NCBI GenBank assembly: GCA_013397935.1
Contig: VZRN01001146.1
Span: forward strand, 1,102,413-1,166,412
Direction of reading: 5' to 3'
DNA length: 64,000 nt
DNA from: Dasyornis broadbenti
Lineage: Eukaryota > Chordata > Aves > Passeriformes > Dasyornithidae
Below the pieces are notes generated by a model. That model saw nothing but the letters and a program-made list of their open reading frames with translations, searched no databases and was not told the origin of the DNA. Both the position numbers and the translations under genes were made by a program. Of the stretch, positions 23,346 to 37,200 are shown piece by piece. How positions within the stretch are numbered: the stretch's first letter is position 1; each line of letters begins with the position of its first letter.

Positions 23346-26300
23346 GCTCCTTCCACCACAGCTTCCCACCCAGGTGTAAAAAACTGCGCTGGTGTCACTC
23401 CCTGCCAGCACCCAGCAGAGTAAAGGACATCTGCCTTATTTAGGCAAACACAGATCCTCCTTCCATACAACACCTTTTAGAGAGGTTGAAGGTGGAGCTG
23501 GGGAAGCACGTCTGGCTTGGCTGTGAATATCATGAGGTAGATGCGCATTTTAAACAGAGAGAGGAGAAAACACGGGAGCTTTGAACTCAATGTTATCAAC
23601 TGAAACAGGAGAATGGAAGGTGAAATTGCAACCTTACTTTGAGCAGTGATGCTACTACAGAGCTCATCACCTTTGCCAGTGCTTCTGTTCTGCTGATTGC
23701 TGATAGATATGCATGTTTTATTTAAATTACAAGATAGCTGAAGACAATGAGGTGCTGTCATAAATCTAGACCTCAAGGGTGATTAGGATTGCCCAAGAGG
23801 GCATGTTGGGACTGGAGCACCCAAAGAGTGCTCAGCTCTGTACAGAACTTTATTTTCTTTTTTACCATGTGTCTTCCTAAGACATGTGAACCACCACTGC
23901 CCCGCTGTCACAAGGAAGAGGTGCTGTTTAGTTTGTATCACTTAAAACTGATAAACTGCCCACAAGCAAGGGATGCTTCTTTAGAGAGCCCTTTATTTGC
24001 AGCTGGTTATGAAACAGCAATATCATTGTCCTTGCACATTATTAATAGGGAGGAAGTTAGAAATATTTTATAAATATCCCATACATAGCCTGTTTTTTAT
24101 GTTCATTTCCTCTTTCCTTGCTCAGAAATTGTTTCAGGGTCACTTGAGGCTGCTGCTGAAGATGCACAGCAGCTGTCCCCAGGCTGCCCTGCTCAGATTT
24201 GCCACCTATGGCCACATTCAGAGTGAATCAAATTCTTCCAGAATTACACACAGTCCTGAAAACTGTTGTGTGCAGAGATGGCAAATCAAACATGTCCTGA
24301 ATATTTATGATAGCAATCTGTTTGTTTTCTTGTGCTTGCCTTGCACAGCTACACAGACATTTATTGTCCAGGGAGCACAATGGCTGGATGGGGATACAGA
24401 GATTGCCATAACGATATGTTTTGCAAATCATTAGCAGGACAAAGCACTAAAGCCCTTTGAAGCTTCCCACAAAGAATTCAGCATGTGAGTTAAGCAGAGC
24501 ACGGGCTGGGGTCTGAGTCTGGCGGAAGGCTATGGCAGCAGGAGCTGGAAGCTGGCGGGAGGAAAGTTTTGGTACGAAGAAAAGCAGATGTGAGCACAGG
24601 GTTTGTCCAAACTCCCTTTCCAAGCACTGCTTCCTGCCTGCTGAGGAGGCACTTTTTTTGTTATGAAAGAGCTGAGTCAAGTCCCAGTATTACAGGATTA
24701 AAAAACTCCTGAGGTGGGTTTTGGTGTTGCATAGGGTTAAACACACAGAGGAATCCCCTTTTCTCCACCAAACAAGGGCCAGCTTTCCTGCTCCACTGAG
24801 TGCTGTGCAGGAACAGGCTCCCATCCAAACAGGACCAGTGCAGATGCCAGCCCAGATTCAAGTCTGAGTAGGGATCAACAATGCTCCATCTCTGCTAAAC
24901 ATGTCCCTGAGGCTGGCCTCTGATTGCCAACATTAAAAACAACATTGCAGAAAGTACAAGAGCAATGCCAGGGTTCCAGGGATCGGGTCGATTCTGTTGC
25001 CTTTGGGAATTTTAACACTGAGCCTGCCACAAAGAAAGGAAGCTGGGATAAGTTGGTGCAACCACTCAGCAAGTCACTTTGGATTTTAAGTTTCTTAAAA
25101 GTGTTAACAGTTTCCTTCTGTGTTAAAAGTGAATCAGTTTTCTTCAGCACTGAATCTCTTTGAAGGTTAGAGGCAGTGATTCACTGCCTTTCTCAGAAAA
25201 AGAACCTGTTGCACATCAAAATAGTTTTAGTGACCTCTTTCCTTCTCTTGCAGGTGTCTCCTTCAGTCAGAGAGAGGCAATATTGCCAGCTAGCTGACTG
25301 CCACGTCTCTAGAGTATGGTTCTTAAAATGCAATACAGGAAATTCCCCAAATTTAAAAAATGTTCCAGAGGCGAGATTTGTAGTAAAAAAGCAGTATTTT
25401 TCTGCTTTATTTTCTGAATAAAATTCTGCTTCATGTGCACTTTGCAAATCAAAAGAGGGGCCTAAAGGGTAAATTGCATTCCTTGTTTGTAATCCTGGCT
25501 TGCTGTGGGTCTGACTAGGACTGTGTCTGATCCTTGAGGTCACATAGTGGTTTGAACTCCAGATCTGCATGTGAACAAAGCACTTAGTGATGCTCTGTCT
25601 TTAGGCATGACCTGCAAGCATGCAGCAAGCGGGGAATATGTCTTCAGTGTGACCCTTAAGCTGCTGGAGCCTACCTGCATCCCACGAGATATGTTTGTGT
25701 GTTACTGGTTCTCTTCATTCCCCTCCTTAGAGCCAGTCCTGTAGTAACAGCCTCCACAGGCCCAGAGCTCTTGTAACTGCTCATGATGGAGTGCATGGAG
25801 AGAGGAAAAAGTTCCCTCTGACCTCATGATTTCTTGGCTAAATCTGGCTGAAGGCTGAATGGCTGCACCCTCCTCAGAGTGACAGGCTGACAGGTCCCCA
25901 AAGGGCTGAAGAGAGAACATCTGGTGTTCTTTTCCCTTGCTTTTGGGTTTTTCTGAGCTCTGAACTTCTTACTGTAGTTTTCTGTGCTGGAAACCTACTT
26001 TTGTTTTCTTTAAGAAGCAAACATTCGTGAATCTCTGCTTGATTATTCACCTGTTTCTGAGGAGGTACTTCTGTGGACAGTAAAAACTCAAACTGATGGA
26101 GATGTGAGTCCAAGGGAAGACCTGCCAGCCCAGAGCTCCTGAGAGCCACACTGGGCTCTTTGGCCGATTTCTCCTCTGACTTTAGCCAGATTATTCACCT
26201 TTTCTTCCACAGTGTGTCCCTGTCTTCAAGGAGACCATCAGATGGAAGAAATTCCAGAACCCAATCCCCACCCCCAGGTGAACTCATGCCTCAAGAGCAC

Positions 26301-29300
26301 TTTGTGGGAATTGACTTTTAACACTGAATTATTGATGCATTGACAAACATCTTTTTTTTTTTCTCAGGGTGGGAATGTAATGAGAAACAGACTGCTTGAA
26401 AACCCTACTAATCAGCTAATCCTTGAACATAGTGCTGCTCTAGACTTCGTCTCCATGTGTGCATGGGTATAGAGGTTTATTCTATGAATGAATACACACT
26501 CCTACCTAAATCTGCACACAGACACTCAGATATATGAAAATATTACAGATGTAATTCCTCCCAGTGTACAGTAATCCTGGTTTGGTGCACTTAGCAAAAC
26601 TTTGATTTATTGTGCTTTAAATGCTCTGGAGGACATTCATCCTCAGATGGAGTACTGCTGGAGTTGAGCCAATTATCTGTTTTGCCTGTAGGACACCTGC
26701 TATTACACTTTTTTAACATGGGGAATGCTCATTTTTCAAGCAAATACTGTTCACTATTTGGTAAGCACGTAGCTCTCCAAAATTCTTGTCAGATTACTTT
26801 GCTGTTTCTGACAGCCTGGAGCAGAGGTTTGATGTATGTTTAACGTGTGTTTACACTGACCTGGAGAATTTGCAGTTCTTGTAAAACATCTTGTATTCAC
26901 CTCTTTTTCTCAGCTTTGTGTAGGTAGAGAAGGCATAATATCCAACCTGGCTTCCAAAGTTTCTCACCTAATTTCTACATTTTGGTGGAGCCTCAGCTGT
27001 TACAGTAGAGTGCAAAAGTCTTGTAAGGATAAGAGAAAGCGAGCAGGGTGTAAGAGCTGGGTGATCCTGGACAAGAGAGATAACTTCTGAGCAGAAATGT
27101 TAAGGTCAGGAAGCTTTAGCTGAAGTAAATATAAAGGCTTTAGGTTGTGTTCAGATTGAGGCACTATTCATTCACCCAGCAGTATCAATGCTGACAGATC
27201 TGTGTAGCTGCAGAGGGATTTGTGCTTTATCCTGACACAGGCAGCACCAGCAAAAAGGTCAGCCAGTGGTCACATCACGGAGCTGAATGCTTCCACAGAG
27301 TGAACCTTTGTGTCCCGAGGAGCATTTCTAAGGTACACGGTATCTACTTTTGAAATCTAGTTTTAAAAAGGCTATGTATACATATATATGTATTTCTGGA
27401 GCATTTCTTCCTAGTCATGGCAGTTTAACATTCCTGCGACTCAGTTCAGTGCTGTGAGTGTGCTGAGTGGGGGGAACACAGCTTGGGCTGTGCTGCTGGC
27501 AGCTTAAATAATCGAGTCATGGCTTGCTATGACTTTCTTGTTATGAAATCCCTGACACTGGATAAACACAGAACATCTGCCTTCCATCCCTTCTGACACC
27601 ACCTTTTTGACTGTAAAAAAGTGCTCACTGTAGCACTGATCTGAACTGAGGATTGTAAATGTGCAAGTGAGTGAGGACACCACAGAGCTCTGCGCTGAGG
27701 CACCAGGGACAGGAGTGGTGCCTGCAGAAATCACAGAGGCACGGCTTGTGCTGGGGACTCACCCAGCTAATGGGATTATTGTGAAGCCAGGGAGGAATGT
27801 GCTGCCCTTCAGGAATACAATGAGGGGTCTATTGGAACAAGCACTGCAATGTGAGGGTGCAACCTTGCACTGCAGCAAAGGCAAGGAAATGGCTCGTGGA
27901 TGCTGGAATGGGACTGTTCTGTAACTCTGCCTGCTCCCACTGCCTCCCAGGAAGCAGCATTCACCTGCTCCTGCCCTGGGCCAGCCCACAGAGCAAAACA
28001 AGAAATAAAAACAACTCCACGTAAACAGAGAATAATTTCTTTTGGCAGTTTGCTCCCTGACTGGAGTTTCCCCAAATGTTTTGTTTTCACAGCTGATGGT
28101 TTTTTGGGTTTGAAACATGTGTGATCGTCTTTGGGACCTTGCACTGGATGTGGGCCTGCCCTTGTTCCAATTCACAGCAAAAGCCACATGAACTGCAGCA
28201 GGAACAGGCTCGTTTTGTGGCTCACAGCCTGGAAATACTCTACTCAACACAGCGTGGCTTTCCAAAACTGGATGTGATCAACAGCATCACTGCAGTGTTT
28301 TGTTAGGTTAGATGGCCAAGTAATACGTGAGGAAGCCAAATACAGACATGCTTTCCTTTATAGTTAGTAAAAAATGCTTAAAAAAAACCTGGTGAAGAGT
28401 TGCCAAGAGTTCCTTGAGTTTTAAGTTTAATGAATATTTTCAGTTTAGAAGTTATTTACTTTGGCTGGATTTGTAGATCAAACAAGAGAAAACCCACCTT
28501 GACTTAAAACTCAAGGAAAAGTACTTGTCTTTTTACTTATTTCACCTTTCAGCTCTGATGGACGTAGAAACAAAGCCCAGGTAATGTGTTTGTGTATTTG
28601 TCTAAGCCCATAAAGATAATCTTAGCCCTCAAGGGCTTTCAGTCAAAATAATTTCTTTGCAGGTCCCTGGGTACATAAAAACAGCTGAGCAGCACCAATG
28701 GAAGTTTTGTGATCGTTCACCTCCACTGTGCTTGTAGGGCTGATGTCTTAAAAAAACCCAGCTGGGCATGGATAATTAAATCTGTTACTGCAGCCAGGTT
28801 TGTAGGAATGTCTTTCTCTTTCAAAAGCCTTTTACCAATTGCACCTGTAATAACAGAGGAATCTCTCAGTAAAGCACCCCAGGCATGCAGGAAATGCAGA
28901 AATGCACCCAGCAAGATGCTCTGTCTGATCCCATTCCTCCCCAATCACTCTGCTGACAAAGCTTTCTCACACTTGTGTGAATTGGTAATGTGGGAGGGGG
29001 ATTCCGTGGCTCCAGTCCCTCCTGACATTTTCAATGCATTTCCCAGGCTTCTTTTTCCATCCTGCAGTGTAAAATTAATTTTGATGAAATCTTGAGTGAA
29101 TTAAACTGCAACAAAGTGATCTCCTTACTCAACTCATATTTGCTGTCTGCCTTATTTATGTCGAGAAGAAGCACTCGGGCATGCCAATTATCCTGTCATT
29201 TATTTGCCTTGTGCATCGAGCCTTTGGCTACTAGAATTAAACTGGAAAACACAATTAAAAGCATTAGCTGTAGCACACATATAAAAAAATATCATTACAT

Positions 29301-32300
29301 GCTTGACAATGTTCTCCTTCATATTGTTAATCCCTGCAGATCTACCTGGGCTATTAGATTTCATGTACAGATTTTATTTTTCTCGGAACACTACATTAAT
29401 TGGAATGAGCAAGTGGCATTCCTGTTTGTATAAGGAAAGAAAAGGAAGATGTCACCATGCTGGAAAACCTCACCTGACTTTTCTTGGTGAGTATGGTCTA
29501 AACTTGAACTTGAATTGAGCAAATATTATTCAGGCTTCAAAATGTTTGCAGATAACCGGACAAAGTTGTTAGGTAACGTGTTTGTCTTGCTGCACCATGG
29601 AAAATATTTGTGTGTAAATACGAATTGTTATGTAAACACAATTTTTTGCATAAACTAAGTTGGTCTGTGATGAAAAGCAGAGAGAAGCAGCTCAGATGGG
29701 ACCTGGGCAGATCCTTCCTCCCTACAACACTCAGCAGGAAGCACAAGCTTGAAAGCCACACTGGTGATATCCTGCAAGGAGCAAATTTAAGTGGTGAGAG
29801 TGCAAATGTCCCTCACTCTTCATTCCCAAATTAGAATACGTGATCAAAAATAAGCAAAATTCTTACAAAGAAAGTAGCTACAGCAAGTTGGAAAGCACCG
29901 CTGCTGAGCACAGCACTGAAATTTCTGTAGTTCTTTCCCTGTGAAAATATTTTTGGGAAAAAAAAGTTCCTGATAAGATAAGAAAACCTGAAATGGTATT
30001 AACCGTGCAAACCCAGATTATTTGCCTTTATCAGTGAAACCAAGAATCCAAGAATTCCTAATGCTGGTGCTTCTCAATCCACTGAGCTTTAAGGCCTTCT
30101 TTATGGTGGGAATATATATTAGTCATAGAAATAGCTCATAAAACATTTTTAAAATATATCTCTTAACCTCTTGTAGAACCACTGCATTGCAAGAAGACTT
30201 TATTGCAAAGACCTCACAGAAATCTCTGTCACCCTCAGTTTAAACCTCCTCTCTACCTGTGGCTACCACCAAGTATTTCCAAAGAAAACAAATGTCAATA
30301 GAACCAAGAGGTAGAGGCAGGAGAAACAAAAGAGTGAGAAAAAAACAGATGAATCTGGACAAGTCCAAGTAAGTGGTGACATGTCTGCATCTCCAGTGAG
30401 GTGATGGAATACAGACAGGTTGGCAGCTCTGCAGAGTTAGAACAGACCAGGCTGGAAAAAGGTGAATTTTCCTTACCCAGGGCCTGCATTTCCAGCCCGG
30501 CATGCTGTGCTGCATGCAAACATGCCAAATACCTGAGACATTAAATCCCAACAACAACAACAAGCTGAAGTTACAGGCATATAGTGGAAGAACAGTGTTT
30601 TTAAGAATGGTAGTGCCCGGAGCAAGATATCTCAGGCTGCGGGCTGTTTGCAACATTTTATCATTTCTTGTTAGTCCTGATAAGGGTTGGAAAAGAGTGT
30701 ATAAACCAGGCAACTTTGCCCAGCTGGACTTGTTTCGTTTAATGATTCCTGCTCAAGGTAGACCAGAGAGAAAACAGAAATGAAACTTTCTACACCCAGG
30801 GCAAACAAAACTTCAGATTCATGGGACACTTGAAAGCACATTAAAATACTCTTTTCCTCAATTGTAAGGGGTTTGGTTTTGGCTGGGGAGATCTGTATGC
30901 CTCCAGCAAGGTTTTGCTGAAGGGCAGAATTGTCCTGATTTGCACAAGTTCCCAACATTTCCCAAGATTTCTGTTTAATGCTGTGATCTCCTGGCTCCAG
31001 GAGGGCACGGCTGAGTCAGTAAACAGGCAGGGCCTTTTGGCCAGCCTCCTTCCTTATTAGCTGTGAGCAGCAGATTGTTTAATATTTGAAGCACTCTACT
31101 GAAACCACACTGGCTCATTTATTTTCAAACATTTCGGGGAAAGGGAAACAAGCTGAGTGGAGGGGTGGAGCAGATAAGCAGCAGTGTTTCTTTCTCCTTG
31201 GCTAAGTACTTTACTGATATTGTGGAAAGCACCGGCTCTAAAAGTTTTGACCTTACCTACCTGTGTTGCGGTTTGCCTGTTCAGAAAAGTACAGTAAAAT
31301 CCCACTTGTGCCCTGTTTGTTCGTTCCAGTCACTGCTCTCCTTGCTCTGGTGTCAGAGGTTCCTTCACCAGCACGTCAGAGGAAGCAGCTACAAATAATG
31401 TCAGCAAAATTTTCTAATCTGAGTTAACATCAAACTATTCAAACCTCATTGTGACAAAGCTTGAGAGATGCTCCCAGACCCCTCTGGCTGGGCCAGCAGC
31501 TCCTGCTGCTGGGCTCTTGGGGCTCCCTCTGCCTCAGCCATGGGCCCAGAGCTCCTCAGGACAATGTCAGCCTCTCTGTTGGATTCAGCAGACGATAGTT
31601 AAGGTTATAACATGGCAATATGTCAGTCACTGAATTTCTTCCTTACTGGATAGCCAAGTCTCCTCAGCTGTGAGGAGCGGAGTATTTTCAGAGGACTGTC
31701 CATGCCCCAAGCCTGTAGCAGCTTGGTGTTGTAGGAGCATTGCCAAGGAAGAAAACAGCAAAGCTGCTCAGTTAGGGCAAGTGCCAGCCCTGATGCCAGC
31801 CCACTGGCTGTTGGGGTGTTTGTGTCCTAAAATCCTGGCCAGAATAAACACTGCTGACACTGTGGTGAACTGGTAGATTCTGCAATGCCTTGCCCAGGAG
31901 ATAGAAATTGTATGGTTTGAGTGCAACCCCTGTGGCTGAGCACTGGGCTAGTGAATCCCAGCCTCTGGCTGCTCCAGCTCCATTTGGGAGCAGAAAAGGG
32001 GCTCCCCAGGCAGCCAAAACAACTCTTTCGATTAAATTCACAATCTCTTCCTGCAAGCCCAAACGAGGAAATGCCTGCATTGTTTTGCCTCGGCAGTTTA
32101 TGAAGAGCTGGCCCGAGTCCAGGTGCTAGGGAAGCAGTGACAGGAGGGGTGGAATTCCCCTGCCCCACCTGGAGCCACCCCTGCCCTGCTGGAGCTGGCT
32201 CTGCCCATGGGAGAGCTCCTTTTTAGACTTTCCTCTCCCCAAGCCCAGTGTGCTCCTTCCCACTCAGTAAAGATCCCCTGGCCCCTGAGACAGCCCTTTG

Positions 32301-34072
32301 GAAAAGGATGAAGTATTAACAGGAAAATCACCTTCTGCTTTAACTTGTTATTCATCTGGAAAATAAATGACTTCAGAATTTCATTATGGATCCTGGCACA
32401 GATTAGCTTTTAATGATTCCTGTGCCCTGATTGATTTGGAAGTCAAAAGATAGCTGGTTTTGCTCCCAGCTCCAGCTTTGGGAACTGAGTCTGGGTCAAG
32501 GTGAGTTGCTTGGATGTTTGGAAGAGGAGTGTGGTGACTCCTGTCACCCGAGACAAAGAGGTGCTGAGTTAACCCTGCTGCCCTTAACTGACTGCAGGTT
32601 AGCAAACAAGCCTGGTGAGAAAGTTTTAGGAGGAAGAGCACCCAGCTGTGTTGGCTCTGCTGCATTAACATGCAAACTGCAAACAGCTTTTTACAGCTCA
32701 GGAGATAAAAATAAACTCTACTCAAGCCAAAGCTGCATTTCAAAGTGACACTGAAGAGTAAGTTAGAACTGGGATTTGCATTTCGAAGGGAAGGCCCAAA
32801 GAGAATGCATGAGTGGCTGATGAGGTGCATGGATCTGCCTCAAGGTGACTGCTCAGCAGACTTGTTTAGATCTTGCTTAAACTCAGACACTCCCTTGGAA
32901 ATTCGGTCAGGTGAGATCACCAGCCCAAGAGATCAAGATGATGACACCTATAAAAATAAAAGGCCTGAGCCCAAATTCATGTTAATATTGTCATTTTGAT
33001 TAAAAGGACTATTATAAACCTAGAGTCAGTCTATAAACCTTAATTAAGTGGTTCTAGGTTTGTACTATGTGAATTCAGACGTATATGTGTGTGTATACAT
33101 ACACGTTCACACAAATATAATTTAGAGTAAGCATTTTCTGACAGTGTGCTTAAAAATAGACACTGGCTCAGGCTAAAAGCTTCTCTTTCACCAGCTTCCC
33201 ACATCGCTAATGGTGAGACATGAAATTCCATAGGCCTTTCTCACATTTGCAGCTGTGTCTTTGACTTTCATAATTCCACTGTAGAGCTGGCCAACACCCA
33301 GCTGTGTCTGCGTCCAAAGAGACTCCTTACATTCCAGATGTCCTGTCTGTAGGCCACCACTCTGGGGTTTAACATGAAATACAAATGTACAATATCTGAT
33401 CTCTGATTAATCACCTGGTGTTTTAGCAGATCACACAGGACCTGAACTAAGCAGTTGGTGCTCAAATCCAGGCTTAGACTGTGCCTCTGATGCATTGCTG
33501 TGACCGTAAAATAACAAGTGGCCCAGAGCGGAGCATCAGGACTTCTTTGCCAGTGGGGCTCTTGGAAAGATCCTCTCCTTCTCCCAGCATCAGGAGCAGG
33601 GTGTACAAGGGGTGTAAAAATCGCCTTTTTCTTACAATGAGTTGCCTTGTGCACCATTAAAAGAGCAGAGATGCCACAGCACAAGGGCAGAAATAGCCCT
33701 GCTTCTTCAGGTATTACCATGAAGGTATTACTGTTTCCAGGGGCAGCCACAGCTCTCTGTAGGTTTTTGGAGATGCTGCTATGCCTCCATGCAGACCTCC
33801 CTGACACGGACAGATGTCTGTGCAGGCAATGGAGGTAGCCCTGAGAATCCAGCCCCCCACGAGCATGCACCATGCCCTGGGCACAGAGCAGCAGATTCCC
33901 CCTGGGGCACCCTCGCCCTCGTGGCTCTGCAGACTGGAGACAGGCACGGGCAGCTGCAGCGAACCCGGATCACTGCACACACCCCAGCCGGCTCCCAGGA
34001 TCTGAACCAACGGCCACATCACCTGACAAACACCCTCACAGCCTGCCAAGGCCTCAAAGATTCATGCTGAGG
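23346..34072. other. Intergenic DNA with no recognised gene
   Basis: A long gene-free interval. Seen here: a short palindromic stretch atacatatatatgtat near 27380, an (aac)n run near 30552, and a homeodomain-motif-rich AT stretch at 29090-29430 discussed as a possible conserved element. The longest frame (201 codons, minus, 33873-33268) has no recognised family. Confidence 0.45.
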
Positions 34073-34212
34073 AATCACAGAGTGTTTGGGTAGGAATGGA
34101 CTTTGAAGCTCCTCTCTTTCCACCCCCTGCCATGGGCAGGGACACCTTCCACTATCCCAGGTTTCTCCAAGCCACGTCCAACCTGCCCTTGAACGCTTCC
34201 AGGGATGGGGTA
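34073..34212 (-). mobile_element. CR1 LINE 3'-end fragment
   Basis: ggaatcacagagtgtttggg is followed by catgggcagggacaccttcc and ttgaacgcttccagggatgg. The copy is short, diverged and truncated; minus orientation. Confidence 0.85.
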
Positions 34213-37200
34213 TCCCTGGCATGGAATGGTTCTGAGGTGCTTGTTTGGGTGTGTTTGGTTTGTTTTTTTGCAAGAAATGTGAGTAATTCCCCATTGGCAC
34301 GACTCTTCTGCCTTGTCCATGCATGAATTCACAAGTCACGGCTGGGCTGGCACCAATGTTTTGGTCCAGTTCCCACAATAACACTTCCTGCTTTACTGTG
34401 TGGTTTTACAAACTGATGCACCAGACTTTGCTTTAAACGCTCCCTCTGCTGGCAATACTGCAAATTATTGTCTTTTAATTAAAAACCTCAGACTGGAATG
34501 AGATTGCCATGAAATTACTAGGTTAACAGTAAGATTTTCTTTTATTCCTCCACCACACCCCGAATCCCCTCTCAAAGGCACTGACTGTACTGCACCTGTC
34601 CTGATACTGGCACAGTGTTGGAGAAAGAGGGAATTTTCTCGAACACCAATGATTATTGCTGATTTAGGTCTCTTAATACAAAATTTATTCTCTCCTGTGA
34701 CAAATTCTGCCTCTCCTATATCCCTAAACTGTCTTATGATGGGAAGTGATGGGGTTTGTTGAGACTCTGCATCAGAAAAGAATAGTTGTAATGGAAATAT
34801 TTAGTGTTCTTTACATTATATTAAGTCAGAAAATGTTATTTAAAATATAATTTCTGTAAAAACAGTTTTTATGGAGCTATTGCAGTGTTTCTTTTTTTGG
34901 TTTTCTTCTGCCTTTCATCCTGCTGAATAGTTGACAAACACTTTAAAATGCTGTAGAAAAATGATTTTGAAAAAAAAAAAACTATGTTAGGAGTAAATTT
35001 AGTCTTATATTTATGATGTGCTGTCAGCTATTTAGACATTTATAAAAGAAAAAAGCTGCTATTGGATTAGTACCAGAAAACCTGGAAGTAAGAGCAAAGA
35101 GAAAACATGCGTCTCCCCTGAGGATGAACAAAATAAAACATGGCCCAGCTCCAAAGAGTTTTCAAAGTGTGAAGCAAGGAGCAGCCCAGCCACGAGGGAT
35201 GCAGAAGGATTTTGGGATCCAGCTGTGTCAGGCACACCTGGCTCACGCACAGCCCCATGGGGCACTCGCTGCTGCTCCAGTTGAGGGTGGGAGGTGGGAA
35301 ACGGCACAGGGACGTCCAGCTCCAGCACCAACCAAGCACGGGACGTGGGCACAGCCACACTCGGCTGAGAGAGGCACTGCCCTGGCCTTGCCAAGCCCAG
35401 CATAGCCAGAGGTTTTATGATATCTGAGAAAACATGACTGGAAAAAAAAGAATTCTATAAGGCCCAGCCTGTTTTTAATGCATTCAATCTAATGCAAGCA
35501 GGAGTATGACTCTTGCTGGCTTAAAAAAGAGGGTTGTAAGTCCTTTGAAGCTGTTTTTCTCCACCACTTTTTTTTTTTTTCCGCAGGAGAAAAGCTTTGT
35601 ATTCTGTGAAAGGCACAGGAGCTTGCCGGACAAAATGGTAAACCCCCCACATTAGGATATTTCAAAAGCAATGCTGCTATGATCAGAAAGATCAGGAGCA
35701 GAAAATGGGTTACAGTTCAGAAAAAAAGAATGTGAAAGGAAGGCAAATAGGAATGAAAAAAGAACCTGTACTTCCACTGGCTAAACCAGATTTCAAAAAT
35801 ACACATAACCTACAGACACATAAAAATGTGTTTTTACATCAGAATGGAGAATGTGAGCTCTGCTGTTTATCTTGAAGGAGAAGAACAGCACCAGTGCAGG
35901 TTTGTCCACCCTTCAGCAGATGTGGTCACCATTAATCATTTGGTAGAACTGAAGTACAAGGAGGTGACCCTCATAGCCCAGGGACACACAGGAGTCTCCT
36001 GCCTTGAAAACAACCAAAAATCAAATTGGAAATGCTCAGAAATACAAAATCAGAGGTCCTGGGAAAAATAAAATAAATCACAGGTATGTTTCACTTTATT
36101 TATTTGTTCTTCATTTTGATAGCACATCTCAAATCACACTTGGTAATGAGATCTTACAAATCTTCCCCCTGCTCTGGGACAAAAAGCAAAAAACAGCCAT
36201 GCATAAGATATTGAATGCATTCACATCAAGTATGTTGTACATCAGGGTTTTGATCATAAATATGAGAACATTAAACTAGCTTGGTTTGGATTTTTTTTTT
36301 AACATCATTACAGATCACAGCAGCTTAAAAGATTTAACTCAAGTATACCTATTTCCAATATTTTTATTTTCTAAAGTTTCTAGTAAAGTTTGGTAAGAGA
36401 TTAAAAAATATAGAGATCCAAACACTACAAAATGGTGTTTTAAAGTATTTCTATTTAGTTTGTAGGGCTTAAAATGCATAATAGCCTTTCTACTTTGGCT
36501 GGGAATGCAATTTTGGAATTCCTTAGATGAAGGTTAGGAAATTCAACTTATTTGTGATTTTTATGCATCATGAAACCGCTTAAAAGAGGTCTGGGCTTCC
36601 GGAAATGTTGAACACCCATCCTTTGGAGGTCCTCAGCTAGGGAGACAAAATCTCCATTTATTCCTGCAAATATTAGCCAAAATACTGGGAACCTACTAAT
36701 ATAGTTCTCAGGTCTATGAAAGCAGGATACAAATGACTATAGGTTCTGTTACGCAAGCTGATTTTGCTTTTTTTTTTTTATAAAAGCTTTCATCTGAATG
36801 CTTTGATGGCCATCAGGAACAAGATATTTTTGCAATGGAGGGATAAAGTCTAATTGTACAAGGGGAAGGAAAGCTGCCTACAAAAGGTATCTAGCTGTGC
36901 TCATGGATTTAAGGAAAAGATAAAAAGACAAACTTATCGAGCATCTCCTCTGAGAAGACTCTACCATGCACAGGTGAAACATTGCTACGAACACTTGGTC
37001 TGATCCTACAACGTGCAAAGTGCCCTAAACTGCTTTGTGAAATAACCAAGGGATGGAGGTGCAAGAGACGCCCGAGGAATCACTTGCAGATGTAGGGAAA
37101 CACAGGAACAAATCCAGGTGTTGTAACACGGATTAATCTTAATCCCTTGCTCTCAGGCACCTGCTTTCTGTAACCCTGAGTCAGTTCTTAGGAGCTTGTA

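Noticed and set aside
23997..24434. 145-codon plus-strand frame
   Set aside because: No family resemblance, no promoter context and overlapping frames on the other strand.
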